Of a DNA stretch of 37,886 nt, positions 30,810 to 36,843 are shown in pieces. Under the pieces are notes generated by a model that was not told the DNA's origin, ran no database searches, and saw only the letters and a list, made by a program, of their open reading frames with translations. Every line of letters begins with the position of its first letter. Position 1 is the first letter of the stretch. Source of the stretch: Acidimicrobiales bacterium (lineage in GTDB: Bacteria > Actinomycetota > Acidimicrobiia > Acidimicrobiales > UBA8190); NCBI GenBank assembly GCA_030040015.1, contig JASHUM010000123.1:1-37886 (forward strand). Reading direction: 5' to 3'. Made by a program: the position numbers and the translations under genes.

Positions 30810-31889
30810 ATGACCGGCCTGTTGGAGCTGGCCGCCGAGCTGGTCGACATTCCCTCGGTGAGCCGGGAGGAGTCCGCCATCGCCGAGCGGGTGGAGCGCG
30901 AGCTCCGGGCCCAGCCCGCCCTCGACGTCGAGCGCATCGGGGACAGCGTCGTGGCCCGCACCAGCTTCGGCCGCCACGCCCGGCTGTTGCTCGCCGGGCA
31001 CCTCGACACCGTGCCACCCTTCGGCGCCAGCGGGGCCCGCCTCGTCGGTGACTCGTTGTCCGGGCTGGGGGCGGTCGACATGAAGGGCGGCCTGGCCGTG
31101 CTCCTGGCGCTGGCCGGGAAGGTGCAGCAGGCGCAGCTCGATGCCACCTTCGTCTTCTACGCCTGCGAGGAGATCGAACGCGACGCCGACGCCCTGGTCG
31201 CGTTGGCCCGGTCGCGACCGGAGCTCCTGCACGCCGACGCCGCCGTGCTGGCCGAGCCGACCGGTGGAGTGGTGGAGGCCGGGTGTCAGGGCACGCTGCG
31301 AGCCGTCTTGTCCTTCGGAGGGAGACGGGCGCACACCGCCCGGCCTTGGCAGGGTGTGAACGCCGTGCACCGGCTCGGCCCTGCCCTCGACGTGCTCGAT
31401 GCCTACGAGCCTCGCCAGGTGGTGGTCGACGGCTGCACGTACACCGAGCAGCTCCAGGCGGTGCGGGTGGAGGGGGGCGTGGCCGGGAACGTGGTCCCCG
31501 ACGAGGCCCGGTTGACGGTCAACCTCCGCTTTGCTCCCGACCGGGGCGCCGAAGAGGCAGAGGCAGCCCTGCGTGCCATGTTCGCTCCCCTCTTCGCCGC
31601 CGGCCAGCCCGGAGACGGCATCGAGGTGGTCGACGTCGCCCCTGGTGCGCCGCCCGGGCTCCACCACCCGCTGCTCGCCGGCCTGGTCGAGGCCTCGGCG
31701 GAGCCGGCGCGGGCCAAGGTGGGGTGGACGGACGTGGCCACGCTCTTCGCCGCCGGCGTGCCGGCGGCGAACTTCGGGCCCGGCGATCCCGCCCTCGCCC
31801 ACACCGCCCACGAGCAGGTGACGGCGGGCGAGCTGGCCCGAGCTCATGCCGTGCTGGCGGCGGTGCTGGGGGTGGCGCCGCAGCCCTGA
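30810..31889 (+). CDS. dapE: Succinyl-diaminopimelate desuccinylase
   Basis: M20 dizinc peptidase-family enzyme that removes succinate from N-succinyl-LL-DAP. Metal ligands and catalytic residues are visible: His64 and Asp66 in AGHLDTVPPF, bridging Asp90 in GAVDMKGGLAV, the base Glu120 and ligand Glu121 in YACEEIE, Glu149 in AEPTGG, and the final His in AHTAHE. The dimerisation lid runs from about GRRAHTARPWQGVNAVH. 359 residues. ATG 30810 was chosen; GTG 30777 is in frame and would overlap dapD by 11 bp, so coupling is possible. Neither has a good Shine-Dalgarno. Context with dapD and dapC supports DapE over a general M20 amidohydrolase. Confidence 0.92.
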   Translation: MTGLLELAAELVDIPSVSREESAIAERVERELRAQPALDVERIGDSVVARTSFGRHARLLLAGHLDTVPPFGASGARLVGDSLSGLGAVDMKGGLAVLLALAGKVQQAQLDATFVFYACEEIERDADALVALARSRPELLHADAAVLAEPTGGVVEAGCQGTLRAVLSFGGRRAHTARPWQGVNAVHRLGPALDVLDAYEPRQVVVDGCTYTEQLQAVRVEGGVAGNVVPDEARLTVNLRFAPDRGAEEAEAALRAMFAPLFAAGQPGDGIEVVDVAPGAPPGLHHPLLAGLVEASAEPARAKVGWTDVATLFAAGVPAANFGPGDPALAHTAHEQVTAGELARAHAVLAAVLGVAPQP

Positions 31890-31905
31890 CCACGGGCGGT
31901 CCCGG

Positions 31906-31911
31906 TAGGGT
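31906..31911 (+). promoter_or_regulatory. -10 element for the ahpE gene
   Basis: TAGGGT lies 38 nt before the ATG. The predicted leader of about 32 nt carries AAGGAGGT, so this transcript is leadered. Confidence 0.45.
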
Positions 31912-31949
31912 CGCTGGCGGTTCGACTTCTCGCCACCAAGGAGGTTCCC

Positions 31950-32417
31950 ATGGCCGTGCAGGTCGGTGACCAGGCACCCGACTTCGAGTTGCCCGCTTCG
32001 ACCGGCGACAAGGTGAAGCTGTCGTCGTTCCAGGGAGACAAGAACGTGGTCCTCGTGTTCTACCCGTTCACTTTCACCGGGGTGTGCCGGGGCGAGCTGT
32101 GCGAACTACGCGACGACATCGCCTCGTTCGAGGCGGCCGGGGTGCAGGTGCTCGCCGTGTCCTGCGACTCGGTCCACTCGCAGCGCAAGTGGGCCGAGGA
32201 AGAGGGCTTCAACTTCCCCGTGCTCTCCGACTTCTGGCCGCATGGCGAGGTTTCCAAGGCCTACGGCGTGTTCAACGAGTCCTTGGGCTGTGCCAACCGC
32301 CAGACCTTCGTGATCGACACGTCGGGAGCGGTGGTGGCCACCTTCGCCTCCGCAGACCTGCGCACCCCGCGTCAGAAAGAGGAGTACAAGGCCGCCTTGG
32401 ACAAGCTGGCCGCCTGA
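31950..32417 (+). CDS. ahpE: AhpE-type peroxiredoxin
   Basis: Thiol peroxidase that reduces peroxides in the cytoplasm. The peroxidatic motif PFTFTGVC (Pro39, Thr43, Cys46) is followed by RGELCELRDD. The block VLSDFWPHGEVSKAYGVFNE is a signature of the AhpE subfamily found in mycobacteria. 155 residues. Extra cysteines (51, about 72 and about 111) could resolve the sulfenate, whereas mycobacterial AhpE is described as 1-Cys; which one acts is unknown. ATG 31950 has a strong AAGGAGGT. It ends 30 bp from the convergent lexA gene. Confidence 0.92.
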   Translation: MAVQVGDQAPDFELPASTGDKVKLSSFQGDKNVVLVFYPFTFTGVCRGELCELRDDIASFEAAGVQVLAVSCDSVHSQRKWAEEEGFNFPVLSDFWPHGEVSKAYGVFNESLGCANRQTFVIDTSGAVVATFASADLRTPRQKEEYKAALDKLAA

Positions 32418-32447
32418 CGAGGCGACCGCCCGGTCATCACCTCCCGG

Positions 32448-33077
32448 TCACAACCTGCGCAGGACCGTGACCACCTTGCCGAACACCGTGACGTCGGCCG
32501 GATCGAGCTCCAAGGCCTCCATGGCGGCGTTGGCCGGGGTGAGCACGACCCGCCCCCGGCGTCGCGAGAAGGTCTTCACCGTCGCCTCCTCGCCGGGGAT
32601 CCCGGCCACCACGATGTCGCCGTTGTCGGCGGCCGGCTGTTGGCGCACGACGACGTAGTCGCCGTCGAGGATCCCGGCATCGATCATGGATCGTCCCCGC
32701 ACGCGCAACATGAAGAGCGATCCGGTGCCGGTGAAGTCCTCGGGCAGGGGCAACAGCTCTTCGACGCTCTCGCTGGCCAGGACCCCGGTGCCGGCGGCGA
32801 CGTCGCCCACCAGGGGGACGTTGCGAGCCGGCCGAGCCGCCATGGCCGCCTTGGACGAGGGGTCGAAGCGCACCTCGATGGCGCGGGGCTTGGTGGGGTC
32901 ACGGCGCAGGTATCCCTCGCGCTGGAGCACCGCCAAGTGGGCGTGGACGGTGGAGGAGGAGGTCAGCCCGACGGCCTCGCCGATCTCCCGCACCGAGGGG
33001 GGGTACCCCCGCTGGCGGAGGCTGGCGGCGATGCACTCCAGGATCTGCAGGCGCTTACCCGTCAACGCCTCGGCCAT
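32448..33077 (-). CDS. lexA: SOS repressor LexA
   Basis: Repressor of DNA-damage genes that self-cleaves with RecA-ssDNA. The N-terminal winged helix is SVREIGEAVGLTSSSTVHAH with LQREGYLRRDP. The cleavage site Ala95-Gly96 lies in GDVAAGTGVL, and the serine-lysine dyad is Ser130 (RGRSMIDAGI) and Lys168 (EEATVKTF). 209 residues. The ATG (complement of 33075-33077) has AAGGAGGA 6 nt upstream and starts right at the conserved EALTGKRLQILECI, so an upstream extension to 33209 is rejected. It is divergent from the LysM gene, with LexA boxes at both promoters, which indicates autoregulation. Confidence 0.97.
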   Translation of the reverse strand: MAEALTGKRLQILECIAASLRQRGYPPSVREIGEAVGLTSSSTVHAHLAVLQREGYLRRDPTKPRAIEVRFDPSSKAAMAARPARNVPLVGDVAAGTGVLASESVEELLPLPEDFTGTGSLFMLRVRGRSMIDAGILDGDYVVVRQQPAADNGDIVVAGIPGEEATVKTFSRRRGRVVLTPANAAMEALELDPADVTVFGKVVTVLRRL

Positions 33078-33134
33078 GGGGTCCTCCTTCCCGGGGCCGC
33101 AGTGCCCTCGGTGGCTCGGCGCCGGGCCCGGGCC

Positions 33135-33148
33135 CGAACACCAGTTCG
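33135..33148 (-). promoter_or_regulatory. LexA (SOS) box at the lexA transcription start
   Basis: CGAACACCAGTTCG, a perfect CGAAC-N4-GTTCG dyad. It lies immediately downstream of the predicted lexA -10 and covers the likely start site near 33145. Confidence 0.75.
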
Positions 33149-33151
33149 CCA

Positions 33152-33180
33152 AGCGTATCGGTGATGGCCCACCCAGGCAA
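33152..33180 (-). promoter_or_regulatory. lexA promoter
   Basis: Reading the minus strand, TTGCCT (33180-33175), a 17-bp spacer, then TACGCT (33157-33152). The -35 is overlapped by one LexA box and the start site by another. The predicted leader is about 68 nt with a strong Shine-Dalgarno. Confidence 0.6.
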
Positions 33181-33191
33181 ACATCTGTTCG
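33178..33191 (-). promoter_or_regulatory. LexA box over the lexA -35 (one mismatch)
   Basis: On the plus strand CAAACATCTGTTCG, which differs from the two perfect boxes at 33277 and 33311 only at the second base. Confidence 0.65.
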
Positions 33192-33201
33192 CCGGGGGAG
33201 C

Positions 33202-33212
33202 GGTGTCACACC
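33202..33212. repeat. 11-bp palindrome GGTGTCACACC in the lexA-LysM intergenic region
   Basis: Perfect dyad around a central C, between the two divergent promoters and not part of a LexA box. It may bind another regulator, or be chance. The rest of the 267-bp region is accounted for by the two promoters and four LexA boxes. Confidence 0.35.
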
Positions 33213-33270
33213 CCGATGTCAGGGTGGTCCCGTGAGCGTGGATCCTCTGGTCCCCACGAACGTCGGGGTC

Positions 33271-33299
33271 TTGACACGAACATCTGTTCGTGGTCAGAT
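33271..33299 (+). promoter_or_regulatory. LexA-controlled promoter of the LysM gene
   Basis: A consensus TTGACA (33271-33276) is followed after 17 bp by TCAGAT (33294-33299), a weak -10. A perfect LexA box fills the spacer, the expected layout for tight repression. Confidence 0.55.
33277..33290 (+). promoter_or_regulatory. LexA (SOS) box in the LysM promoter spacer
   Basis: CGAACATCTGTTCG, a perfect dyad equal to the actinobacterial/Bacillus SOS consensus form CGAAC-N4-GTTCG, between -35 and -10. Confidence 0.85.
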
Positions 33300-33310
33300 G
33301 GCGGCGATGA

Positions 33311-33324
33311 CGAACATCTGTTCG
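33311..33324 (+). promoter_or_regulatory. Second LexA (SOS) box before the LysM gene
   Basis: An identical CGAACATCTGTTCG whose start is 34 bp from the start of the first (about three helical turns); it ends 20 nt before the ATG, so it lies in the early transcribed region. Confidence 0.85.
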
Positions 33325-33344
33325 CTTCTGGTCGGGCCGAGCCG

Positions 33345-33818
33345 ATGACCGCCGCCCTCCAGCTGGAGCAGGCGCACCGGCCCGCGGACGCGCCCCGCTG
33401 GCGCCCGGTCGTCGTCGCGTCGAACCCTCCCGGCGGCTGCGGCCGTCAGGGCCCGGCGGGCCGGGACGCCCGGGCGCAGCACAGCTCGCGCCACCCCGCC
33501 GTGGCCGCCCGCCGGCGGCACCAGCTCCGCGCCCGGCGCCGTCGGGTGACCCTGGGCGCCCTCGTCATCGCCGGTCTCGTCGCCCTCGCCCTCCCCTGGG
33601 GCGGAGCCGGGGGGCATCCCCTCGTCACCCCCGGCTCCGTCCTGGCGGGGGCGGCGGTCTCGCCCGATCGCGTCTACGTCGTGCAGCCGGGCGACACGAT
33701 GTGGTCCATCGCCGAGCGGCTCGACCCGGATGGAGACCCACGCCCGATCGTGGCCCAGCTCGAAGCACAGGTGGGCTCCGACACGTTGCAGCCGGGGGAG
33801 CGGATCCACCTGCCCTGA
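33345..33818 (+). CDS. SOS-controlled single-pass membrane protein with LysM domain (YneA / Rv2719c-like)
   Basis: 157-residue protein. A cytoplasmic N-terminus of about 65 residues, very rich in Arg near 56-67, precedes one TM segment (about 68-86, VTLGALVIAGLVALALPWG). An extracytoplasmic LysM domain fills 110-157 (VYVVQPGDTMWSIAERL ... LQPGERIHLP). The same plan, a TM plus a LysM domain divergent from lexA and under LexA control, is known for Bacillus YneA and mycobacterial Rv2719c, which delay division during DNA damage. That function is inferred here from architecture, LexA boxes and the lexA-LysM-nrdR synteny. ATG 33345 was chosen because an in-frame start at 33216 would place the LexA boxes inside the gene. 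Confidence 0.85.
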   Translation: MTAALQLEQAHRPADAPRWRPVVVASNPPGGCGRQGPAGRDARAQHSSRHPAVAARRRHQLRARRRRVTLGALVIAGLVALALPWGGAGGHPLVTPGSVLAGAAVSPDRVYVVQPGDTMWSIAERLDPDGDPRPIVAQLEAQVGSDTLQPGERIHLP

Positions 33819-33839
33819 CGACGCGCCTGAGGCGGGCAG

Positions 33840-33845
33840 TAGGTT
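33840..33845 (+). promoter_or_regulatory. -10 element of a leaderless nrdR promoter
   Basis: TAGGTT ends 6 nt before GTG 33852, the same hexamer and spacing as at dapD. No Shine-Dalgarno is present. Confidence 0.5.
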
Positions 33846-33851
33846 GACTTC

Positions 33852-34322
33852 GTGCGCTGTCCCTGGTGCCAGAGCCTGGACGATCGCGTCGTCGACTCGC
33901 GCCTGGCCGAGGACGGCGGAGCCATTCGCCGCCGCCGAGAGTGCGCGGCGTGCGGACGGCGATTCACCACGTACGAGCGTCTCGAGGAGGCGCCGCTCTG
34001 GGTGCTCAAGCGAGGTGGACAGCGCGAGCCGTTCGACCGGGCCAAGGTGGTGGCCGGGGTCCGTGCCGCCACCAAGAACCGGCCTGTCGGTGAGGAGGCA
34101 CTCGACGCCCTGGCCCAGGACGTGGAAGACGCCCTGCGCGGCCTGGGCGCCGAGGTGAGCAGCCAGCAGATCGGCGTGGCCGTGCTCGAGCGCCTCCGGG
34201 AAGTCGACGAGGTTGCCTACCTTCGCTTCGCGTCGGTCTACAAGGGGTTCGAGGACGTGGGCGACTTCCAGCGCGAGGTCGGCCTCCTGACCAAGACCAC
34301 CGCTCCCAAACGCAAGGCCTGA
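33852..34322 (+). CDS. nrdR: Transcriptional repressor NrdR
   Basis: ATP/dATP-sensing repressor of ribonucleotide reductase genes. The N-terminal zinc ribbon has Cys3, Cys6, Cys31 and Cys34 (MRCPWCQ and RRECAACGRRFTTYER). The ATP-cone domain runs from about residue 49 to 139 (WVLKRGGQREPFDRAKVVAG ... VAYLRFASVYKGFED). 156 residues. GTG 33852 is fixed by the zinc ribbon starting at residue 1. In mycobacteria nrdR also follows the lexA-linked LysM gene; in Streptomyces nrdR precedes nrdJ, but no reductase gene follows here. I see no NrdR-box pair in this window. Confidence 0.96.
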   Translation: MRCPWCQSLDDRVVDSRLAEDGGAIRRRRECAACGRRFTTYERLEEAPLWVLKRGGQREPFDRAKVVAGVRAATKNRPVGEEALDALAQDVEDALRGLGAEVSSQQIGVAVLERLREVDEVAYLRFASVYKGFEDVGDFQREVGLLTKTTAPKRKA

Positions 34323-34326
34323 GCCG

Positions 34327-35037
34327 GTGCCCGAGCTCCTGGCGGGAGACCCGGGCCGGGTCCTGGCCGTCTACGCCCACCCGGACGATCCCGACGTCTC
34401 GTGCGGCGGGACGCTGGCATCGTGGTCACGCCGAGGAGCCGAGGTGCACGTGGTGATCTGCACCTCCGGCGACAAGGGCACGACCGACGCCGAGCTGTCC
34501 CCGGCGCTCCTGGCCGAGCGCCGCACGGCAGAGGCCCGTCGGGCGGCGCAAGTCGTGGGCGTCACCGGCCAGCACCTGCTCGGCCATCCCGACGGCGAGC
34601 TGACCGAGGATGCCGCCCTGCGGGGCGAGCTCGTGGCCTTGGTGCGGCGCTTGCGTCCCGCCACGGTGCTGTGCCCGGACCCGACCGCGGTGTTCTTCGG
34701 CGAGGAGTACTTCAACCACCGGGACCACCGGGTGGTGGGGCTGTGCGCCCTGGACGCCCTGGCTCCGGCCGCCGCCCTGCCCCATTACTTCCCCGAGGCA
34801 GGACCGCCCCATCGGGCCGACACCGTCCTGCTGTCGGGCACGCTGGCCCCCAACGTGTGGGTGGACATCTCCCACACCATCGAGGACAAGGTGGCCGCCG
34901 TGTCCTGTCATCGCAGTCAGTTCGCCGACGAGGGCGACTGGGCCGCCGAGGCGGTGCGCCTCCGGGCCCAGGAAGAGGGACGCCAAGCCGGCGTGGCGTT
35001 CGCCGAGGGGTTCCGGCGCCTCCGCCTGAACACCTGA
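34327..35037 (+). CDS. PIG-L / LmbE family zinc-dependent N-deacetylase
   Basis: 236-residue deacetylase of the family that includes MshB and Mca of mycothiol metabolism and LmbE. The metal/catalytic motif is YAHPDDPDVSCGGTLA (His18, Asp20, Asp21), and the second ligand block is FNHRDHRVVG. The residue after HPDD is Pro rather than the more common Glu, as in a subgroup I recall from actinobacteria. No signal peptide is seen. GTG 34327 starts 4 nt after nrdR, and dinB follows by 9 nt, so the three are probably co-transcribed. The substrate, probably an N-acetylglucosaminyl-type compound, is unknown. Confidence 0.85.
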   Translation: MPELLAGDPGRVLAVYAHPDDPDVSCGGTLASWSRRGAEVHVVICTSGDKGTTDAELSPALLAERRTAEARRAAQVVGVTGQHLLGHPDGELTEDAALRGELVALVRRLRPATVLCPDPTAVFFGEEYFNHRDHRVVGLCALDALAPAAALPHYFPEAGPPHRADTVLLSGTLAPNVWVDISHTIEDKVAAVSCHRSQFADEGDWAAEAVRLRAQEEGRQAGVAFAEGFRRLRLNT

Positions 35038-35046
35038 GCGGCCTGA

Positions 35047-36375
35047 GTGGACGAGCGACTGACCGAGGCGTGCACGGTCCTGCACGTCGACATGGACGCC
35101 TTCTTCGCCGCCGTGGAGGTCCTCGACGACCCCACCCTCCGGGGAAAGCCGGTGATCGTCGGAGGTTCCGGGACGCGAGGCGTGGTGGCGTCCTGTACCT
35201 ACGAGGCCCGCGTCTACGGGGTGCACTCGGCGATGTCCTCGGTGGAGGCGCGTCGTCGATGCCCGCACGCCGTCTTCATCTCCGGTCGTTACTGGCGGTA
35301 CTCGGAGCTGAGCACCAAGCTCCACGAGTTGCTCCACTCCTACACGCCGGTGGTCGAGGCCATCGGGTTGGACGAGGCCTTCCTCGACGTCGCCGGTGTC
35401 AGGCGCATCCTGGGCCCGCCGACCGCCATCGCCGAGCGGCTCCGCCGAGAGGTGCGCGACACGTTGCAGCTCGACTGCTCGGTCGGGGCGGCCCGCAACA
35501 AGCTCCTGGCCAAGCTGGCGTCCGAGGCGGCCAAGCCCATCGCCACCACCGGGGGCCGTCAGCCCGGTCGAGGCGTGGTGGTGGTGCCCCCTGAGCACGA
35601 GCTGGCCTTTCTCCATGCCTTGCCGATACGCGCCCTGTGGGGGGTGGGGCCGGCGGCCGCCTCGCGGCTGGCGGGGCTGGGGGTGGCCACGGTGGCCGAG
35701 CTGGCCGCCATTCCCGAGGAGGCACTGTGCCGGGTCCTGGGGGCGGCCCACGGACAGCACGTGGCCCGATTGGCGCGCGGCGTCGACGACCGGCCCGTGG
35801 TGGCTGATCGGGTGGCGAAGTCCGTCGGCCACGAGGAGACTTTCGCTTCCGACTTCCACGACCACGGCGCGCTGCACCCGCAGGCGGTACGGATGGCGGA
35901 CGCGGTGTGCGAACGCCTGCGCGAAGCCGCTGTGCGAGCGCGTACCGTCACGGTGAAGATCCGCTTCGGCGATCGCACCACCATCACCCGTTCGCACACC
36001 CTGCCCCAGGCCACCGCCTCGCACCGCGTCGTGCGCGAAGTGACATTGGCCCTGTTGCAGGCGGTCGACGTCGGCCCGGGTGTGCGGCTCCTCGGGGTCT
36101 CGGCCTCGGGTCTCACCAGCACGCCCGAGCTGCACCAACTCAGCTTCGAGGACCTCGAGCGGACCGCCGAGCCGAGCGAGGGGGGATCGTCGGCGGCGGG
36201 GAACGAGCCGGCCTGGGCGGAGGTCGAGGCGGCGTTGGCCGCCATCAGGGCGCGATACGGGCAGGCCGCCGTGGCCCCGGCGGCCCTGCTCGGGGGGGAC
36301 GGGCTGTCGGTCAAACGGCGGGGGGACACCCAGTGGGGGCCCGACGCCGAAGCTGGGCGACCCTCGTCACACTGA
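35047..36375 (+). CDS. dinB: DNA polymerase IV (Y-family)
   Basis: Error-prone translesion polymerase. The palm motif HVDMDAFFAAVE (Asp15, Asp17; steric-gate Phe in FF) and the second acidic site IGLDEAFLDV (Asp109, Glu110) are present. KPVIVGG, CTYEARVYGVHSAM, the helix-hairpin-helix ALWGVGPAAASRLAGLGV, and the little-finger domain (SVGHEETFASDF, RTVTVKIRF) follow in order. The clamp-binding motif is probably QLSFEDLE near residue 364. 442 residues, longer than E. coli (351) because of a C-terminal extension, as is common in actinobacteria. GTG 35047. I see no LexA box directly upstream; control may come from further up the operon. Confidence 0.95.
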   Translation: MDERLTEACTVLHVDMDAFFAAVEVLDDPTLRGKPVIVGGSGTRGVVASCTYEARVYGVHSAMSSVEARRRCPHAVFISGRYWRYSELSTKLHELLHSYTPVVEAIGLDEAFLDVAGVRRILGPPTAIAERLRREVRDTLQLDCSVGAARNKLLAKLASEAAKPIATTGGRQPGRGVVVVPPEHELAFLHALPIRALWGVGPAAASRLAGLGVATVAELAAIPEEALCRVLGAAHGQHVARLARGVDDRPVVADRVAKSVGHEETFASDFHDHGALHPQAVRMADAVCERLREAAVRARTVTVKIRFGDRTTITRSHTLPQATASHRVVREVTLALLQAVDVGPGVRLLGVSASGLTSTPELHQLSFEDLERTAEPSEGGSSAAGNEPAWAEVEAALAAIRARYGQAAVAPAALLGGDGLSVKRRGDTQWGPDAEAGRPSSH

Positions 36376-36424
36376 CGGACAGGGGTACCGTTGAGAGGCC
36401 CAAAGGCGTGCGCGAAGATTGGAA

Positions 36425-36445
36425 GACCAGCGGTACCCTCTGGTC
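36425..36445 (+). promoter_or_regulatory. Inverted repeat around a -10 before the DUF3040 gene
   Basis: GACCAG (36425-36430) and CTGGTC (36440-36445) flank a 9-nt centre whose last six bases are TACCCT, a TANNNT -10. The predicted start near 36446 leaves a leader of about 23 nt carrying a GGAAAGGGG Shine-Dalgarno. The repeat could be an operator. The remaining gap from 36376 shows nothing else beyond two GGTACC words. Confidence 0.4.
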
Positions 36446-36468
36446 GAGGGTCGGTGGAAAGGGGTGAC

Positions 36469-36843
36469 GTGCCGCTCTCCGAGCACGAGCAACGAGTGCT
36501 AGAGGAGCTCGAGCGGGCGCTGTACAAGCAGGACCCCGCCTTCGCCGACCGCGTCCGCAGGGAGAACATGTACCGCTACGCCGGCCGCTACCTCAAGTGG
36601 TCGGTGGTGGGCTTCGTCGTGGGGTTGGTGGTGATGATCGCCTTCTTCACCCGCTCCGTTGCCGTCGGTTTCTTCGGCGTCCTCATCATGTTCGCCTCGC
36701 TCGTCACCTTCTGGACCAACCTCCAGCGCATGGGGAAGGCGGGCCTCGAGGACATCGGCAAGTCGTTGCACGCCGGGGGCATCGGCAACGCCCTCCACGA
36801 CAGCGGCAACTGGCTGCGCGACCGCTTCCGCCGGAACCGCTGA
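36469..36843 (+). CDS. DUF3040 membrane protein
   Basis: 124-residue actinobacterial protein of unknown function. The N-terminal signature PLSEHEQRVLEELERALY is the conserved cytoplasmic part of DUF3040. Two TM segments follow at about 45-60 and 64-83 (VVGFVVGLVVMIAFF and VGFFGVLIMFASLVTFW), then a tail with a Gly-rich stretch and a basic end. GTG 36469 lies right at the signature and has GGAAAGGGG upstream, so an extension from 36391 is rejected. In many actinobacteria DUF3040 genes lie near dinB or cell-division genes; here it directly follows dinB. Function cannot be assigned. Confidence 0.88.
   Translation: MPLSEHEQRVLEELERALYKQDPAFADRVRRENMYRYAGRYLKWSVVGFVVGLVVMIAFFTRSVAVGFFGVLIMFASLVTFWTNLQRMGKAGLEDIGKSLHAGGIGNALHDSGNWLRDRFRRNR

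Noticed and set aside
32418-32447. A bidirectional terminator between ahpE and lexA
   Set aside because: Only a 4-bp GACC/GGTC stem with an imperfect GAGG/CCTC extension and no T-tract is seen; too weak to call.
33078-33209. An N-terminal extension of lexA to 33209
   Set aside because: It has no conserved residues, covers the promoter and LexA boxes, and a strong Shine-Dalgarno precedes the ATG at 33077.
33216-33344. An N-terminal extension of the LysM protein from 33216
   Set aside because: It would put the promoter and both LexA boxes inside the coding region; ATG 33345 begins after them.
36386-36391. TACCGT after dinB as a promoter
   Set aside because: It has no -35 and lies far from the DUF3040 start; the TACCCT at 36434 is better placed.
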